Assembly: GCF_013409745.1 (NCBI RefSeq)
Contig: NZ_JACCBH010000001.1
Coordinates: 1,674,001-1,738,000 of the forward strand
Length of the DNA: 64,000 bases
Direction of reading: 5' to 3'
Source of the DNA: Microbacterium pseudoresistens
GTDB taxonomy: Bacteria > Actinomycetota > Actinomycetes > Actinomycetales > Microbacteriaceae
Part shown: positions 17,818 to 25,913 of the stretch, one piece after another
Layout: each line of letters opens with the position of its first letter
Numbering within the stretch: position 1 is the first letter of the stretch
Notes under the pieces: model-generated
Seen by the model: only the letters and a program-made list of their open reading frames with translations
Databases searched by the model: none
Told to the model about the DNA's origin: nothing
Position numbers and translations under genes: made by a program

Positions 17818-19056
17818 TCAGGCGCGATCGGCGAGGATCGCGTGGCGCGCGTCGCCGATGCGGGCCAGGATCAGCGTCGCCTCGCGCGACCCGCGCAGCG
17901 CGAGTTTCTTGCGGAACGCCGCCGGATCGATGTCGACCCCGCGCTTCTTGATCTCCAACCGCCCGATGTCGGCCTTCTTCAACGCCGCACTGATCGCCTT
18001 CGGCTGCACCGGAAGCACCTCGCGCACCCGGAACGATGCGGCGAAGGGCGAATCGAGCGGGGCATCCGAGGTGAGGTACGCGATGTGCGGATCGAGCATT
18101 CCCGCGTCGTGCTCTCTGGCGAGGTCGCCGATGAGCCGGGCGCGGATCACGGCGCCGTCGGGCTCGTGCACGTACGCGCCCAGCGCGCGCACCTCGGCAT
18201 CCTCGGCGTCGGCCGGCGCCGTGAGCTCGTGGGTCTCGTCGCCGCGGATCACCATCGCCGCGCGCCGCACGCCCTCGCGCGCCAGCGGTCCCGACCACAG
18301 CACGAGCTCGACGACGCTGCCGTCGGCACTGACCCACTGCGCCTCGGAACCGGTCGGAAGGGCGTTGCGATCGTGGCCGGGGCCGAGCTTGATCCCCGTT
18401 GGCACGCGCTCGGCGAGCGCGAACGCCCAGTCCAGCGCGGGGGAGTAGTCGGATGCCGCCACGCGCCGGGTCTCGGAATGCCCGGCCGTGCGGCGGGCGG
18501 GATCCAGCCACACCGCCGTTGGCGCGTCTCGCAGATGTGCAGCTTCCTCGGACGAATCCAATCCGCGCCCGAGATGCGTGTCGGCGAACTCCTCGGCCGT
18601 GCCCTGCTGCACGGTGACGTCGCCGCCGAACGGGGCCAGGTTGTACGCGGCGATCGCGGCGGTGACCTCGTCGGCGTCCACGGCGTGCACCTCGAGCCCT
18701 GCTCCGGCGAAGGCGAGCGCGTCGCCGCCGATCCCGCAGCCCAGGTCGGCGACGCCGGTGATGCCCGCCGCCCGCATCCGCCCGGCGTGACGCGCCGCGA
18801 CCCCGAGGCGCGTGGCCTGCTCGAGCCCGGCGCGCGTGAACAGCATCCGCTCGGCGAAGCCGCCGAACTTGGCCACCGCCTTGGCTCGCAGCCGCGCCTG
18901 GCCGACGACAGCCGAGACGAGGTCGGGGGAGTGGCCCGCGGCGCGCAACCGGGTGACGGCGCGCGCGACCGCATCCGTCGAGTCGATGGGCCCGACCCCA
19001 TCCAGCAGCCTCAGCCCTTCGGGGGTGAGCAGTGCGGTGAGCTCGGAGAGTTGCAC
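17818..19056 (-). CDS. THUMP-like domain class I SAM-dependent methyltransferase
   Basis: The 412-aa protein has a central Rossmann methyltransferase fold with GVADLGCGIGGDALAFAGAGLEVHAVDAD as the SAM-binding motif I and TAVWLDPARRTAG as motif IV. A C-terminal THUMP-like domain of about 80 residues (REVLPVQPKAISAALKKADIGRLEIKKRGVDIDPAAFRKKL, in part) suggests RNA binding. The substrate is not known; an rRNA or tRNA base is likely. GTG 19056 follows a TAGGGT box by 6 bases on the minus strand. It diverges from groES. Confidence 0.88.
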   Translation of the reverse strand: MQLSELTALLTPEGLRLLDGVGPIDSTDAVARAVTRLRAAGHSPDLVSAVVGQARLRAKAVAKFGGFAERMLFTRAGLEQATRLGVAARHAGRMRAAGITGVADLGCGIGGDALAFAGAGLEVHAVDADEVTAAIAAYNLAPFGGDVTVQQGTAEEFADTHLGRGLDSSEEAAHLRDAPTAVWLDPARRTAGHSETRRVAASDYSPALDWAFALAERVPTGIKLGPGHDRNALPTGSEAQWVSADGSVVELVLWSGPLAREGVRRAAMVIRGDETHELTAPADAEDAEVRALGAYVHEPDGAVIRARLIGDLAREHDAGMLDPHIAYLTSDAPLDSPFAASFRVREVLPVQPKAISAALKKADIGRLEIKKRGVDIDPAAFRKKLALRGSREATLILARIGDARHAILADRA

Positions 19057-19062
19057 CCTTTC

Positions 19063-19068
19063 ACCCTA
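19063..19068 (-). promoter_or_regulatory. -10 box of leaderless promoter for the THUMP-like methyltransferase
   Basis: On the minus strand TAGGGT is followed by 6 bases and GTG at 19056. Confidence 0.55.
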
Positions 19069-19084
19069 GAGGGGATGCCTCGCG

Positions 19085-19111
19085 CTGGCACTCGCATTGC
19101 GTGAGTGCCAG
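19085..19111. promoter_or_regulatory. CIRCE-like HrcA operator 1
   Basis: CTGGCACTC and GAGTGCCAG are perfect 9-bp inverted arms around a 9-base spacer, the CIRCE geometry. It overlaps the -35 region of the groES promoter. Confidence 0.75.
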
Positions 19112-19126
19112 CGTTGCGCCTACACT
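19097..19126 (+). promoter_or_regulatory. groES promoter
   Basis: TTGCGT (19097-19102) and TACACT (19121-19126) are 18 bases apart. Both CIRCE elements overlap it or its start point, so it should be repressed by HrcA and induced by heat. Confidence 0.6.
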
Positions 19127-19130
19127 GTGA

Positions 19131-19157
19131 TTAGCACTCTCGCCATGAGGGTGCTAA
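19131..19157. promoter_or_regulatory. CIRCE HrcA operator 2
   Basis: TTAGCACTC, 9 bases, then GGGTGCTAA. This matches the CIRCE consensus TTAGCACTC-N9-GAGTGCTAA with one mismatch and covers the expected transcription start. Confidence 0.88.
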
Positions 19158-19189
19158 CTCAGTCTTGATTCGTCAGAAAGAGGTAGACC

Positions 19190-19486
19190 GTGTCGGTTTC
19201 CATCAAGCCGCTCGAGGACCGCATCGTCATCCAGCAGGTCGAGGCAGAGCAGACCACCGCGAGTGGACTGGTCATTCCCGACACCGCCAAGGAGAAGCCC
19301 CAGGAGGGCGAGGTCGTGGCCGTGGGCCCCGGCCGTATCGACGACAACGGCAACCGCGTTCCGCTCGACGTCGCCGTCGGCGACCGTGTGCTGTACAGCA
19401 AGTACGGCGGCACCGAGGTCAAGTTCGGCGCCGACGAGTACCTGGTGCTCTCGGCCCGCGACGTGCTCGCGGTCGTCGTCCGCTGA
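19190..19486 (+). CDS. groES: Co-chaperonin GroES
   Basis: The 98-aa protein is the 10-kDa lid of the GroEL folding chamber. It shows [45 protein letters not shown] and [26 protein letters not shown], quoted in part, which are textbook GroES blocks including the mobile loop. The start is GTG 19190 after an AGAGGT site. No groEL follows: a strong terminator comes 20 bases after the stop. GroEL must lie elsewhere. Two CIRCE operators upstream imply heat-shock control by HrcA. Confidence 0.97.
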   Translation: MSVSIKPLEDRIVIQQVEAEQTTASGLVIPDTAKEKPQEGEVVAVGPGRIDDNGNRVPLDVAVGDRVLYSKYGGTEVKFGADEYLVLSARDVLAVVVR

Positions 19487-19505
19487 CACATCGGCGACAG
19501 CTGAC

Positions 19506-19541
19506 CGAAGGGTCCGGATGCTTCGGCATCCGGACCCTTCG
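19506..19541 (+). terminator. Terminator after groES
   Basis: A perfect 16-bp stem (19506-19521/19526-19541) closed by a TTCG tetraloop. It isolates groES from the island that follows. Confidence 0.88.
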
Positions 19542-19844
19542 TCGTCCCCGCGCGGACAGACTCGGTCGCGGATCGCCCAGGCACTCGCTGCGAATGAGGG
19601 CGAGGGGAGGACGGCGGCGCGTCAGATCCTCGGGCTTCCCACGGAGGACGGAAAGGAGGGCGCATCGCAGCGCCCGATCCAGATCAGGATCGATGCGTCC
19701 GTCCGACCCGACGAGTGGGATCATGAGACCGAATCCCCGCTCGGATTCGGTCGACGAGTCCATCGAGCGGATCCGTGGCAGTGCCTCCGCGCGGATGCCC
19801 GCGAGTAGTGCTGTTCTGCGCGCTCCGAAGCGTCTACGTCGTTA
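19542..19844. other. Unassigned stretch between groES and the ABC operon
   Basis: About 300 bases contain no gene I can support. A plus-strand frame here reads RIAQALAANEGEGRTAARQI and continues into GLPTEDGKEG, but has no start of its own and ends at about 19808; it could be the tail of a decayed gene. A 10-bp perfect stem (19727-19736/19743-19752, GACCGAATCC arms, 6-base loop) may be a second terminator or marks an island border. Confidence 0.35.
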
Positions 19845-19858
19845 TCGGGAATGTACGG
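19845..19858. promoter_or_regulatory. Candidate PucR operator, ABC promoter copy
   Basis: Read on the minus strand it is CCGTACATTCCCGA. Very similar strings lie upstream of the VOC gene (27441-27453) and between pucR and gcvPA (29117-29129). Confidence 0.4.
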
Positions 19859-19953
19859 ATTGTCGATTGAGGGGGTGATTCGTCCGTCATAAGTTCAAGA
19901 CATTCGCCACGGGGCCGGACGCCGCGGTCGAAGACGACGAGAGGGATCTCTAT

Positions 19954-20736
19954 ATGACAACTGGCAGCGGCGGAGCCGCGGTCTCGCTCCGGGACGTCAG
20001 CAAGACGTTCCAGACCGCCTCGGGACCGATGCAGGTCGTCGACTCCGTGAGCGTCGACATCGAGGCGGGAAGCTTCGTCTCCGTGATCGGCCCTTCCGGA
20101 TGCGGGAAGACCACGGTGGTCCGCATGGTGGGCGACCTCCTCGCCCCGAGCGGCGGGGACATCCTCATCGACGGCCTCCCTCCATCCGCGGCGCGGGCGG
20201 CGCGTCAGTTCGGATTCGTCTTCCAACGACCGACCCTGGTGGAGTGGCGCTCGGTGCTGCGCAACGTGACCCTTCCCCTCGACGTGCTCGGATGGTCGCG
20301 GAAGGACAAGGAGAACCGTGGACGTGAGCTCCTGGAGCTCGTCGGCCTGGAGGATTTCGCCGACCACCGTCCCGATCAGATCTCCGGGGGGATGCAGCAG
20401 CGCGTCGCCATCGCCAGGGCGCTCTCCTACGACCCCGGCGTGCTGATCATGGACGAGCCCTTCGGCGCGTTGGATCTCATCACCCGTGACCGGATGGGCT
20501 TCGAGCTCCTGCGTATCCACGCGGAGGCGGGGAAGACCATCCTCTTCGTCACGCACAGTATCGACGAGGCCGTGCTCCTGTCCGACCGTGTCCTCGTCAT
20601 GGGTCCGAGGCCGACGGCCGTGCAGAAGTTCGAGCAGGTCGATCTTCCCCGCCCGCGCGTACCGGATCATCGCGACGACCCCACTTTCATCGGGCTCGCC
20701 CACGAACTCCGGGAGATGTTGGAACCCCATGACTGA
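19954..20736 (+). CDS. ABC transporter ATP-binding protein (NitT/TauT family)
   Basis: The 260-aa ATPase powers the import of a small solute. Walker A is GPSGCGKTT at about residues 47-55, the Q-loop lies near FQRPTLVEW, the signature is ISGGMQQRVAIARAL, and Walker B is VLIMDEPFGALD, followed by the H-loop in VTHSIDEA. The DEPFGALD plus SIDEAVLLSDRV pattern is typical of the nitrate/sulfonate/taurine/riboflavin-precursor class. It overlaps the permease gene by 8 bases and leads the island-2 operon. Confidence 0.93.
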   Translation: MTTGSGGAAVSLRDVSKTFQTASGPMQVVDSVSVDIEAGSFVSVIGPSGCGKTTVVRMVGDLLAPSGGDILIDGLPPSAARAARQFGFVFQRPTLVEWRSVLRNVTLPLDVLGWSRKDKENRGRELLELVGLEDFADHRPDQISGGMQQRVAIARALSYDPGVLIMDEPFGALDLITRDRMGFELLRIHAEAGKTILFVTHSIDEAVLLSDRVLVMGPRPTAVQKFEQVDLPRPRVPDHRDDPTFIGLAHELREMLEPHD

Positions 20737-21574
20737 CGCAACCTCTGTCGACAGCCCGCGCACGACGACGGTCGCGGTGGAGAAACCCGCCCGCAACGGC
20801 CTGCGCAAAGCCCTGACGAGTCTGCCCGCGATCATCTTCTACGGCGCGCTCCTGGTGCTCTGGGAGCTCGCGTCGCAGTTCGGCTGGGTGCGGTCATTCA
20901 TCCTGCCGGGGCCTTCTCTCATCGCGCAGTCGATCGCCCTCAACTGGGACTCGCTGTGGTCGAACACCCTCGTGACCGCACGGGAGATCCTGATCGGGTT
21001 CCTCGTCGGCTCGCTTCTGGGTTTCATCCTCGCCCTCGGGATCTTCTACTCGAAACCGCTGCGGACGATCATCTATCCCGGGGTCGTGTTCCTGCAGACA
21101 GTGCCCAAGGTCGCGCTCGCACCGTTGTTCCTCATCTGGTTCGGAGTGGGCGAATCGTCGATCGTCGCCATCACGGCGCTGATCTGCCTCTTCCCGATCC
21201 TCGTGAACACCGTCGTCGGCTTCGAAGGCGTCGACGTGAACCTCCTGGAGCTCATGCACTCGGTGTCGGCGAACGGCTGGCAGAAATTCCGCATGATCTA
21301 CCTGCCCGCGAGCCTCCCCGAGATCTTCGCCGGGCTCGAGGTCGGCATGTCGCTCGCCGTGGTGGGTGCCATCGTCGGCGAGTTCATCGGCGCCAGAGCG
21401 GGCCTGGGCTACCAGATCCTGATGGCGAACAGCCGGATCGACACCGCCGAGGTCTTCGCGGCGATCGTTTTCATCTCGGCGGTCGGAATGCTGTTCTACT
21501 TCGGCGTCCGCCTGCTGGGTCGTCTCCTGGTGGGGACGCGCGCCAATACGCGCACCGCCAGAGAGTCGGCCTGA
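20729..21574 (+). CDS. ABC transporter permease (NitT/TauT family)
   Basis: The 281-aa protein has about six membrane segments and the binding-protein-dependent permease motif in LLELMHSVSANGWQKFRMIYLPASLPEIFAGLEVG (EAA loop, quoted in part). ILPGPSLIAQSI and VPKVALAPLFLIWFG are typical of SsuC/TauC/ThiX-like permeases. The hydrophilic first 25 residues are variable. It overlaps the ATPase gene by 8 bases and is followed by the binding protein. Confidence 0.92.
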   Translation: MTDATSVDSPRTTTVAVEKPARNGLRKALTSLPAIIFYGALLVLWELASQFGWVRSFILPGPSLIAQSIALNWDSLWSNTLVTAREILIGFLVGSLLGFILALGIFYSKPLRTIIYPGVVFLQTVPKVALAPLFLIWFGVGESSIVAITALICLFPILVNTVVGFEGVDVNLLELMHSVSANGWQKFRMIYLPASLPEIFAGLEVGMSLAVVGAIVGEFIGARAGLGYQILMANSRIDTAEVFAAIVFISAVGMLFYFGVRLLGRLLVGTRANTRTARESA

Positions 21575-21619
21575 CGTCCTGCAACACACACCCCGAAACA
21601 CCAACCCTTTGGAGCATCC

Positions 21620-22675
21620 ATGCACCGCACACTGAAGTACCGGGCCATCGCCGCCGTCGGCGCGTCCGTGGCGCTTGCTCTCGCCCTCGGCGGGTGCGCA
21701 GCATCCTCCGACGAACCGGGCGGATCCGAGGGCGAGGGCGGCCTGGACCTGGTCACCCTGCGCCACTCCTGGGTCCCTGATCAGATCACCCTCCCGTACG
21801 CCGCAGCCAAGGCGCTGGGGTTCTATGAGGAGGAGGGCATCCAGCTCGTCGATCAGCCGGGCAACGGCGGCGCGACCTCCGTGCAGCTCGTCGCCAACGG
21901 CGAGGTCATGTTCGGCACGGGCGAGGCGTCGCACGTCATCTCCGCCCAGACCAAGGGCATCGAGCTCGTCTCGGTCATGCAGCAGTACCAGGAGCAGCCC
22001 AACGCCGTGATCACCATGAAGGACTCGGGAATCGAGGACTGGGACGATCTGCGTGGCAAGTCCATCGGCGGGGCCGTGGCCTCCTCCGGGCACCTCGCGA
22101 CCCTCGCCGCGCTGCAGCTGAAGGGTATCGACGAGAGCGAGATCGACTTCGTCAACCTCAGCCCCGGTGCGCAGTTCGCGGCTCTCTCCGAGGGGCAGGT
22201 CGACGCGGCCGGAACGTTCCTCGGCAACCTCGCGGCGCTCGACCTCAAGGACGAGGTGAACATCCTCACCGTCGCGGATGCCGGGTACATCGCTCCGTCC
22301 ACGAGCCTGTTCACCACCCCGGAGCTCATCGAGAAGAACCCCGACCTGGTCGAGCGCTTCGTGCGCGCCACCGTCAAGGGACTGCGGGCCGCGCTCGAGG
22401 ACCCCAAGGGCACCTCCGAGGCGATGGCGGGGATGTACGCGAACGTCAACGCCGAGTCCCTGCAGGCGACTTTCGAGATGGACAGCCGCTTCCTCGTCAA
22501 CGACTTCACCGACGAGAACGGACTCGGCATGCACAACGCCGACGCCTGGGAGCAGCAAGTCGAGATGCTCACCGAACTCGGCGAGCTCACCGGCGACGTC
22601 GACCTCTCGAAGGCCTTCACCAACGACTTCGTGGAGAAGACCGACAAGGCCGATCGCTCGTTCCCCCAGAAGTGA
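21620..22675 (+). CDS. ABC transporter substrate-binding lipoprotein (NMT1/SsuA-like)
   Basis: The 351-aa lipoprotein has a signal ending LGGC, lipid-modified at Cys26, then a Ser/Gly/Glu linker. The mature part follows the NMT1/THI5/SsuA fold: VTLRHSWVPDQITLPYAAAKALGFYEEEGIQLV, NGGATSVQLVANGEVMFGTGEASHVI and GKSIGGAVASSGHLATLAALQLKG (in part). Ligands of this family include sulfonates, pyrimidine precursors and aromatic acids, so the solute stays open. A TTTGGAGC site precedes the ATG. A strong hairpin separates it from the metallohydrolase gene, which would raise its dose over the catabolic genes. Confidence 0.9.
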   Translation: MHRTLKYRAIAAVGASVALALALGGCAASSDEPGGSEGEGGLDLVTLRHSWVPDQITLPYAAAKALGFYEEEGIQLVDQPGNGGATSVQLVANGEVMFGTGEASHVISAQTKGIELVSVMQQYQEQPNAVITMKDSGIEDWDDLRGKSIGGAVASSGHLATLAALQLKGIDESEIDFVNLSPGAQFAALSEGQVDAAGTFLGNLAALDLKDEVNILTVADAGYIAPSTSLFTTPELIEKNPDLVERFVRATVKGLRAALEDPKGTSEAMAGMYANVNAESLQATFEMDSRFLVNDFTDENGLGMHNADAWEQQVEMLTELGELTGDVDLSKAFTNDFVEKTDKADRSFPQK

Positions 22676-22678
22676 CCT

Positions 22679-22710
22679 CATCGGGGCCCGTTCTCCGACG
22701 GGCCCCGATG
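22679..22710 (+). terminator. Intra-operon hairpin after the binding protein
   Basis: A perfect 12-bp GC-rich stem (22679-22690/22699-22710) with an 8-base loop. It has no T-run, so it is more likely a partial terminator or mRNA stabiliser than a full stop, as the next gene has only a Shine-Dalgarno site before it. Confidence 0.6.
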
Positions 22711-22745
22711 CCCCATCCCTGACGAAGACGAAGAGGAGAACAGAC

Positions 22746-23936
22746 ATGGCGTTTCCCGAGGAGTACAAGCTCAAGTGGGCCGACTTCCCGCAGGACGAGT
22801 ACGAATCGCGCGTGCGCCGCGCGCAGGAGCTGATGGCGGAGGACGGACTCGACGTCGTCGTGCTCACCTCGGGTGAGAATGTCGAGTACTTCTCCGGTTT
22901 CCAGAACGGGCACTGGAACTCGAAGTCGTTCCCCACCGGAGCGCTTCTTCTGCACCGCACGAAGAATCCGGTGCTGATCATCCCGCGGTTCTTCTCCGGA
23001 ACGGCCTGGTCGTCGTCCTGGGTCGACGAGTACGCGATCTTCCCCGAACCGCACGCGGCCCCCCGCGATTTCGGGCGGGTCCTCGTCGATGCGGTCCGCA
23101 ACCTCGGCGGGGCGACGGCGGTCGTCGGCTTCGAGCGGGGCACGCACCTGTCGCCCGGGTGGAACTTCGACGACCTGATCTATGTCACCGAGCACCTCGT
23201 CTCGGGGGAGATGCGCAGCGCGGCTCGCGTGATCTGGGGCTGCCGCATGATCAAGTCGGCACGGGAGATGGATCGGATGCGCTGGCTCACCAAGATCGCC
23301 GACGAGTCGATCACGGCCGCGCGCAACGATCTGGCGCTCGGGCAGACCGAGCGAGAGGTCGGCAACCGCATCGCCGTGGAGATCATGGCCCGCGGCGGCG
23401 ACGACACCTCGTTCCGCAATATCAGGGCCGGATCCGACCGCTACCACTGCAGCGACTCGCTGCCGCAGGATCGCGCGTTCATCGACGGCGACCTCCTCAT
23501 CATCGACACCGGCGCCAAGTACGGCCAGTACGTCACGGACGTGGCGTACACGACTCTGCTCGGCACGGCGACCGACCGTCATCGCGAGGTCTACGACATC
23601 ACCGTCCGTGCGCAGGAGGCCGCGGTGGCGAAATGCCGTCCCGGCGTACCGGCCAAGGAGGTCTTCCTCGCTGCCGCACGCGTCATCGAGGAATCGGGAC
23701 TCACCAGTCTCGACATGATCGGGCACGGGATCGGCATGGATCTGCACGAGCCGATCATGCTCACGCCATACAACGACGAGGTGCTCCAGGAGGGGATGGT
23801 CCTCGCCGTCGAGCCGTGGCTCTACGACCCGAGCGGGCTGGGCGTCTTCGCGCTGGAGGAGCACGTGATCGTCACGGCGGACGACCCGGAGATGCTCTCC
23901 TCGATCCCGCGCGACGAGCTCCTCGAAGTCCGCTGA
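22746..23936 (+). CDS. M24 family metallohydrolase (creatinase/prolidase fold)
   Basis: This 396-aa protein has the creatinase-type N-terminal domain (about 1-165) and the pita-bread catalytic domain. Likely metal ligands are both Asp of IIDTGAKYGQYVTDV, the His of IGHGIGMDLHEP, the Glu of LAVEPWL and the Glu of FALEEHVIV, so the site appears complete. The family covers Xaa-Pro dipeptidases, creatinase and the DMSP lyase DddP, and sequence by eye does not separate them. Its place in an importer operon argues for a small imported molecule rather than general peptide turnover. It has an AGAGGAGA site and is followed after 5 bases by the first LLM gene. Confidence 0.88.
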   Translation: MAFPEEYKLKWADFPQDEYESRVRRAQELMAEDGLDVVVLTSGENVEYFSGFQNGHWNSKSFPTGALLLHRTKNPVLIIPRFFSGTAWSSSWVDEYAIFPEPHAAPRDFGRVLVDAVRNLGGATAVVGFERGTHLSPGWNFDDLIYVTEHLVSGEMRSAARVIWGCRMIKSAREMDRMRWLTKIADESITAARNDLALGQTEREVGNRIAVEIMARGGDDTSFRNIRAGSDRYHCSDSLPQDRAFIDGDLLIIDTGAKYGQYVTDVAYTTLLGTATDRHREVYDITVRAQEAAVAKCRPGVPAKEVFLAAARVIEESGLTSLDMIGHGIGMDLHEPIMLTPYNDEVLQEGMVLAVEPWLYDPSGLGVFALEEHVIVTADDPEMLSSIPRDELLEVR

Positions 23937-23941
23937 TCGAG

Positions 23942-24937
23942 ATGGCTCTGCCCGCACTCAGCATCCACCTCTCCAATCACGGCGACGCCGCGCGGACGGT
24001 CGAGGACATCGTCCTGGCGGAGTCGCGGGGCGTGCGGCGCGTGTGGGTGTCGGAGGATCTCTTCCACCGCGGGGCGATGCCGATCGTGGCTGCCGCGCTG
24101 GCGCGTACCCGCACGATCGAACTCGCGTTCGGCGTGCTGGCTCCGCAGCATCGGCATCCGGCATCCATGGCGATGGACATCCGCAGTCTTCGCGAGATCG
24201 GAGGCGACCGGATCATCATCGGACTGGGCTCCGGTGTCGCCGAGCGTGGCGCGCTGATCGCTCAGCCGGCGTCGCCACCGCTACGGATCGTAGACGAGGC
24301 GGTCTCGGCGCTGCGCACGCTGCTCGCCGGCTCCGCGCTCGATCAGGAGGGAGTGCTGCACACGTCGAAGGGGCTGCGTCTGACCGGAGCGTCGGCCATC
24401 CCGCCGGTGTATGTCGCCGCAGTCGGTCCCAAGGCGCTGCAGCAGGCGGGGCGGCGAATGGACGGCGTCGTGCTCACGATGATGTGCTCGCAGGAGCACG
24501 CGCGCTGGGCGGCGGGACGGGTCGCCGCTGCCGCCGTCGATGCCGGCCGGGGGCAGGTGCCGGTCGTGGCCTATCTGCCCATCGCGGTCGATGAGGACGG
24601 GGCGGAGGCGCGCGACCGCATGCGCGGCGTTCTCGGCTATTTCATCGCGCGGTGGTCGCAGGTGGCCTTCCTTTCAAAGCTCTTCCTGGACTGGAGCGAG
24701 CTCGACGTCGAGAGGATGACGCGGATCCGTGAAGCGTTCGATGCGGGCGAGCCGCTCGACGAGCTGCTGCCGGACGCGCTCGTGGACCAGTACTGCGTGG
24801 CAGGGACGGCCGAGGAGTGCCACCGCACGATCGAGGCGTTCGCCGAGGCGGGGATCACGGAGATCGCGTTCGACGCCAGTGACGACCTCGACGGCGTGAC
24901 GGCCCTGATCGCCGAGCTTCAGGACGGCGGGGCCTGA
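23942..24937 (+). CDS. LLM class (F420/flavin-dependent) oxidoreductase, first copy
   Basis: The 331-aa protein has the luciferase-like TIM-barrel pattern: ALPALSIHLSNHGD at the first strand, VEDIVLAESRGVRRVWVSEDLF, GVLAPQHRHPASMAMDIRSLREI and IIGLGSGVAERGAL. The central region has PVYVAAVGPKALQQAGRRMDGVV, as in F420-dependent methylenetetrahydromethanopterin-reductase relatives. It sits in one operon with a second LLM protein and with fgd, which regenerates reduced F420, so F420H2 is the likely cofactor. The substrate is unknown. Start ATG 23942 lies 5 bases after the preceding stop. Confidence 0.87.
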   Translation: MALPALSIHLSNHGDAARTVEDIVLAESRGVRRVWVSEDLFHRGAMPIVAAALARTRTIELAFGVLAPQHRHPASMAMDIRSLREIGGDRIIIGLGSGVAERGALIAQPASPPLRIVDEAVSALRTLLAGSALDQEGVLHTSKGLRLTGASAIPPVYVAAVGPKALQQAGRRMDGVVLTMMCSQEHARWAAGRVAAAAVDAGRGQVPVVAYLPIAVDEDGAEARDRMRGVLGYFIARWSQVAFLSKLFLDWSELDVERMTRIREAFDAGEPLDELLPDALVDQYCVAGTAEECHRTIEAFAEAGITEIAFDASDDLDGVTALIAELQDGGA

Positions 24938-24938
24938 G

Positions 24939-25913
24939 ATGCGCGTCGGGATCGCGCTGCCGCAGAGCTCAGCGGCAGCGCCAGGGCACCACGAGCTCAC
25001 CGCCCGGTTCGCCGGGAGGGCCGAGAAACTGGGCCTGGACAGCCTCTGGGTCCAGGAGCAGATGCTCGGCTCGGACCCGAGCCTGGAGCCGATCGTGAAC
25101 CTGGCCTTCGTCGCGGCGTGCACGCAGCGCATCCGCCTGGGCAGTGCGGCGATCATCGTCCCGCCGCGCAACCCCGTTGTCCTTGCCAAGCAGCTCACCA
25201 GCGTCGACCGGCTCAGCGGCGGGCGGCTGATCGCCGGGCTCGCCATCGGGGAGATGCCGCAGCTGTACGCCGCGTCCGGGGTGTCGCCGCGCGAGCGCGG
25301 TGCGCGGCTGGACGAGGCCGTCGAGGTCATCCGGGCGCTGTGGACCAGCACCTCGGTGCACATCGACGACGAGTACCGACGACTCGAGGGCGCGCGGATG
25401 GAACCGCAGCCGATCCAGCGGCCCCATCCGCCGATCTGGTTCGGCGGATCCTCGCAGGCGGCGCTGGTACGAGCCGCGCGGGTCGGACAGGGCTGGGTGG
25501 GCGCCGGCGGTTCCTCGTCGAGAGCGTTCGCCGAGGTCGCCGGTCGTCTGCGCGCGCTTCTTCTCGATCGACCGGGGTTCACGATCGCCAAGAAGGTCTA
25601 CTTCGCGGTGGAGAGCACGCGCGAGCGCGCCGAGGAGCGGATCGTGGACTGGTTCGCCGCGCACTGGGGCTCCTCGCGCGATCCGAACAGCCTTGCCGCC
25701 GACGTCGCCGTCTTCGGCACCGCCGCGCAATGCGCCGAGGCTCTCGAGAGTCTGGCGGAGGTCGGTGATCCCGACCTGCTCATCGTCAACCCGGTCTACG
25801 ACGAACCCGATCAGCTCGAGAGGCTCGTGGGAGAGGTGCTCCCGCATCTCCGCGAGGCGGTGAGCCTGCGCAACACTGCGCAGGACGGAGAGAAAGAGGA
25901 GCTATGGCGCTGA
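24939..25913 (+). CDS. LLM class (F420/flavin-dependent) oxidoreductase, second copy
   Basis: The 324-aa protein is a second luciferase-like oxidoreductase: [70 protein letters not shown] (in part) and [30 protein letters not shown]. It shares only the fold with its upstream neighbour, so the pair is not a recent duplication. It begins one base after the upstream stop and overlaps fgd by 10 bases. F420H2 use is inferred from the operon. Confidence 0.87.
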   Translation: MRVGIALPQSSAAAPGHHELTARFAGRAEKLGLDSLWVQEQMLGSDPSLEPIVNLAFVAACTQRIRLGSAAIIVPPRNPVVLAKQLTSVDRLSGGRLIAGLAIGEMPQLYAASGVSPRERGARLDEAVEVIRALWTSTSVHIDDEYRRLEGARMEPQPIQRPHPPIWFGGSSQAALVRAARVGQGWVGAGGSSSRAFAEVAGRLRALLLDRPGFTIAKKVYFAVESTRERAEERIVDWFAAHWGSSRDPNSLAADVAVFGTAAQCAEALESLAEVGDPDLLIVNPVYDEPDQLERLVGEVLPHLREAVSLRNTAQDGEKEELWR

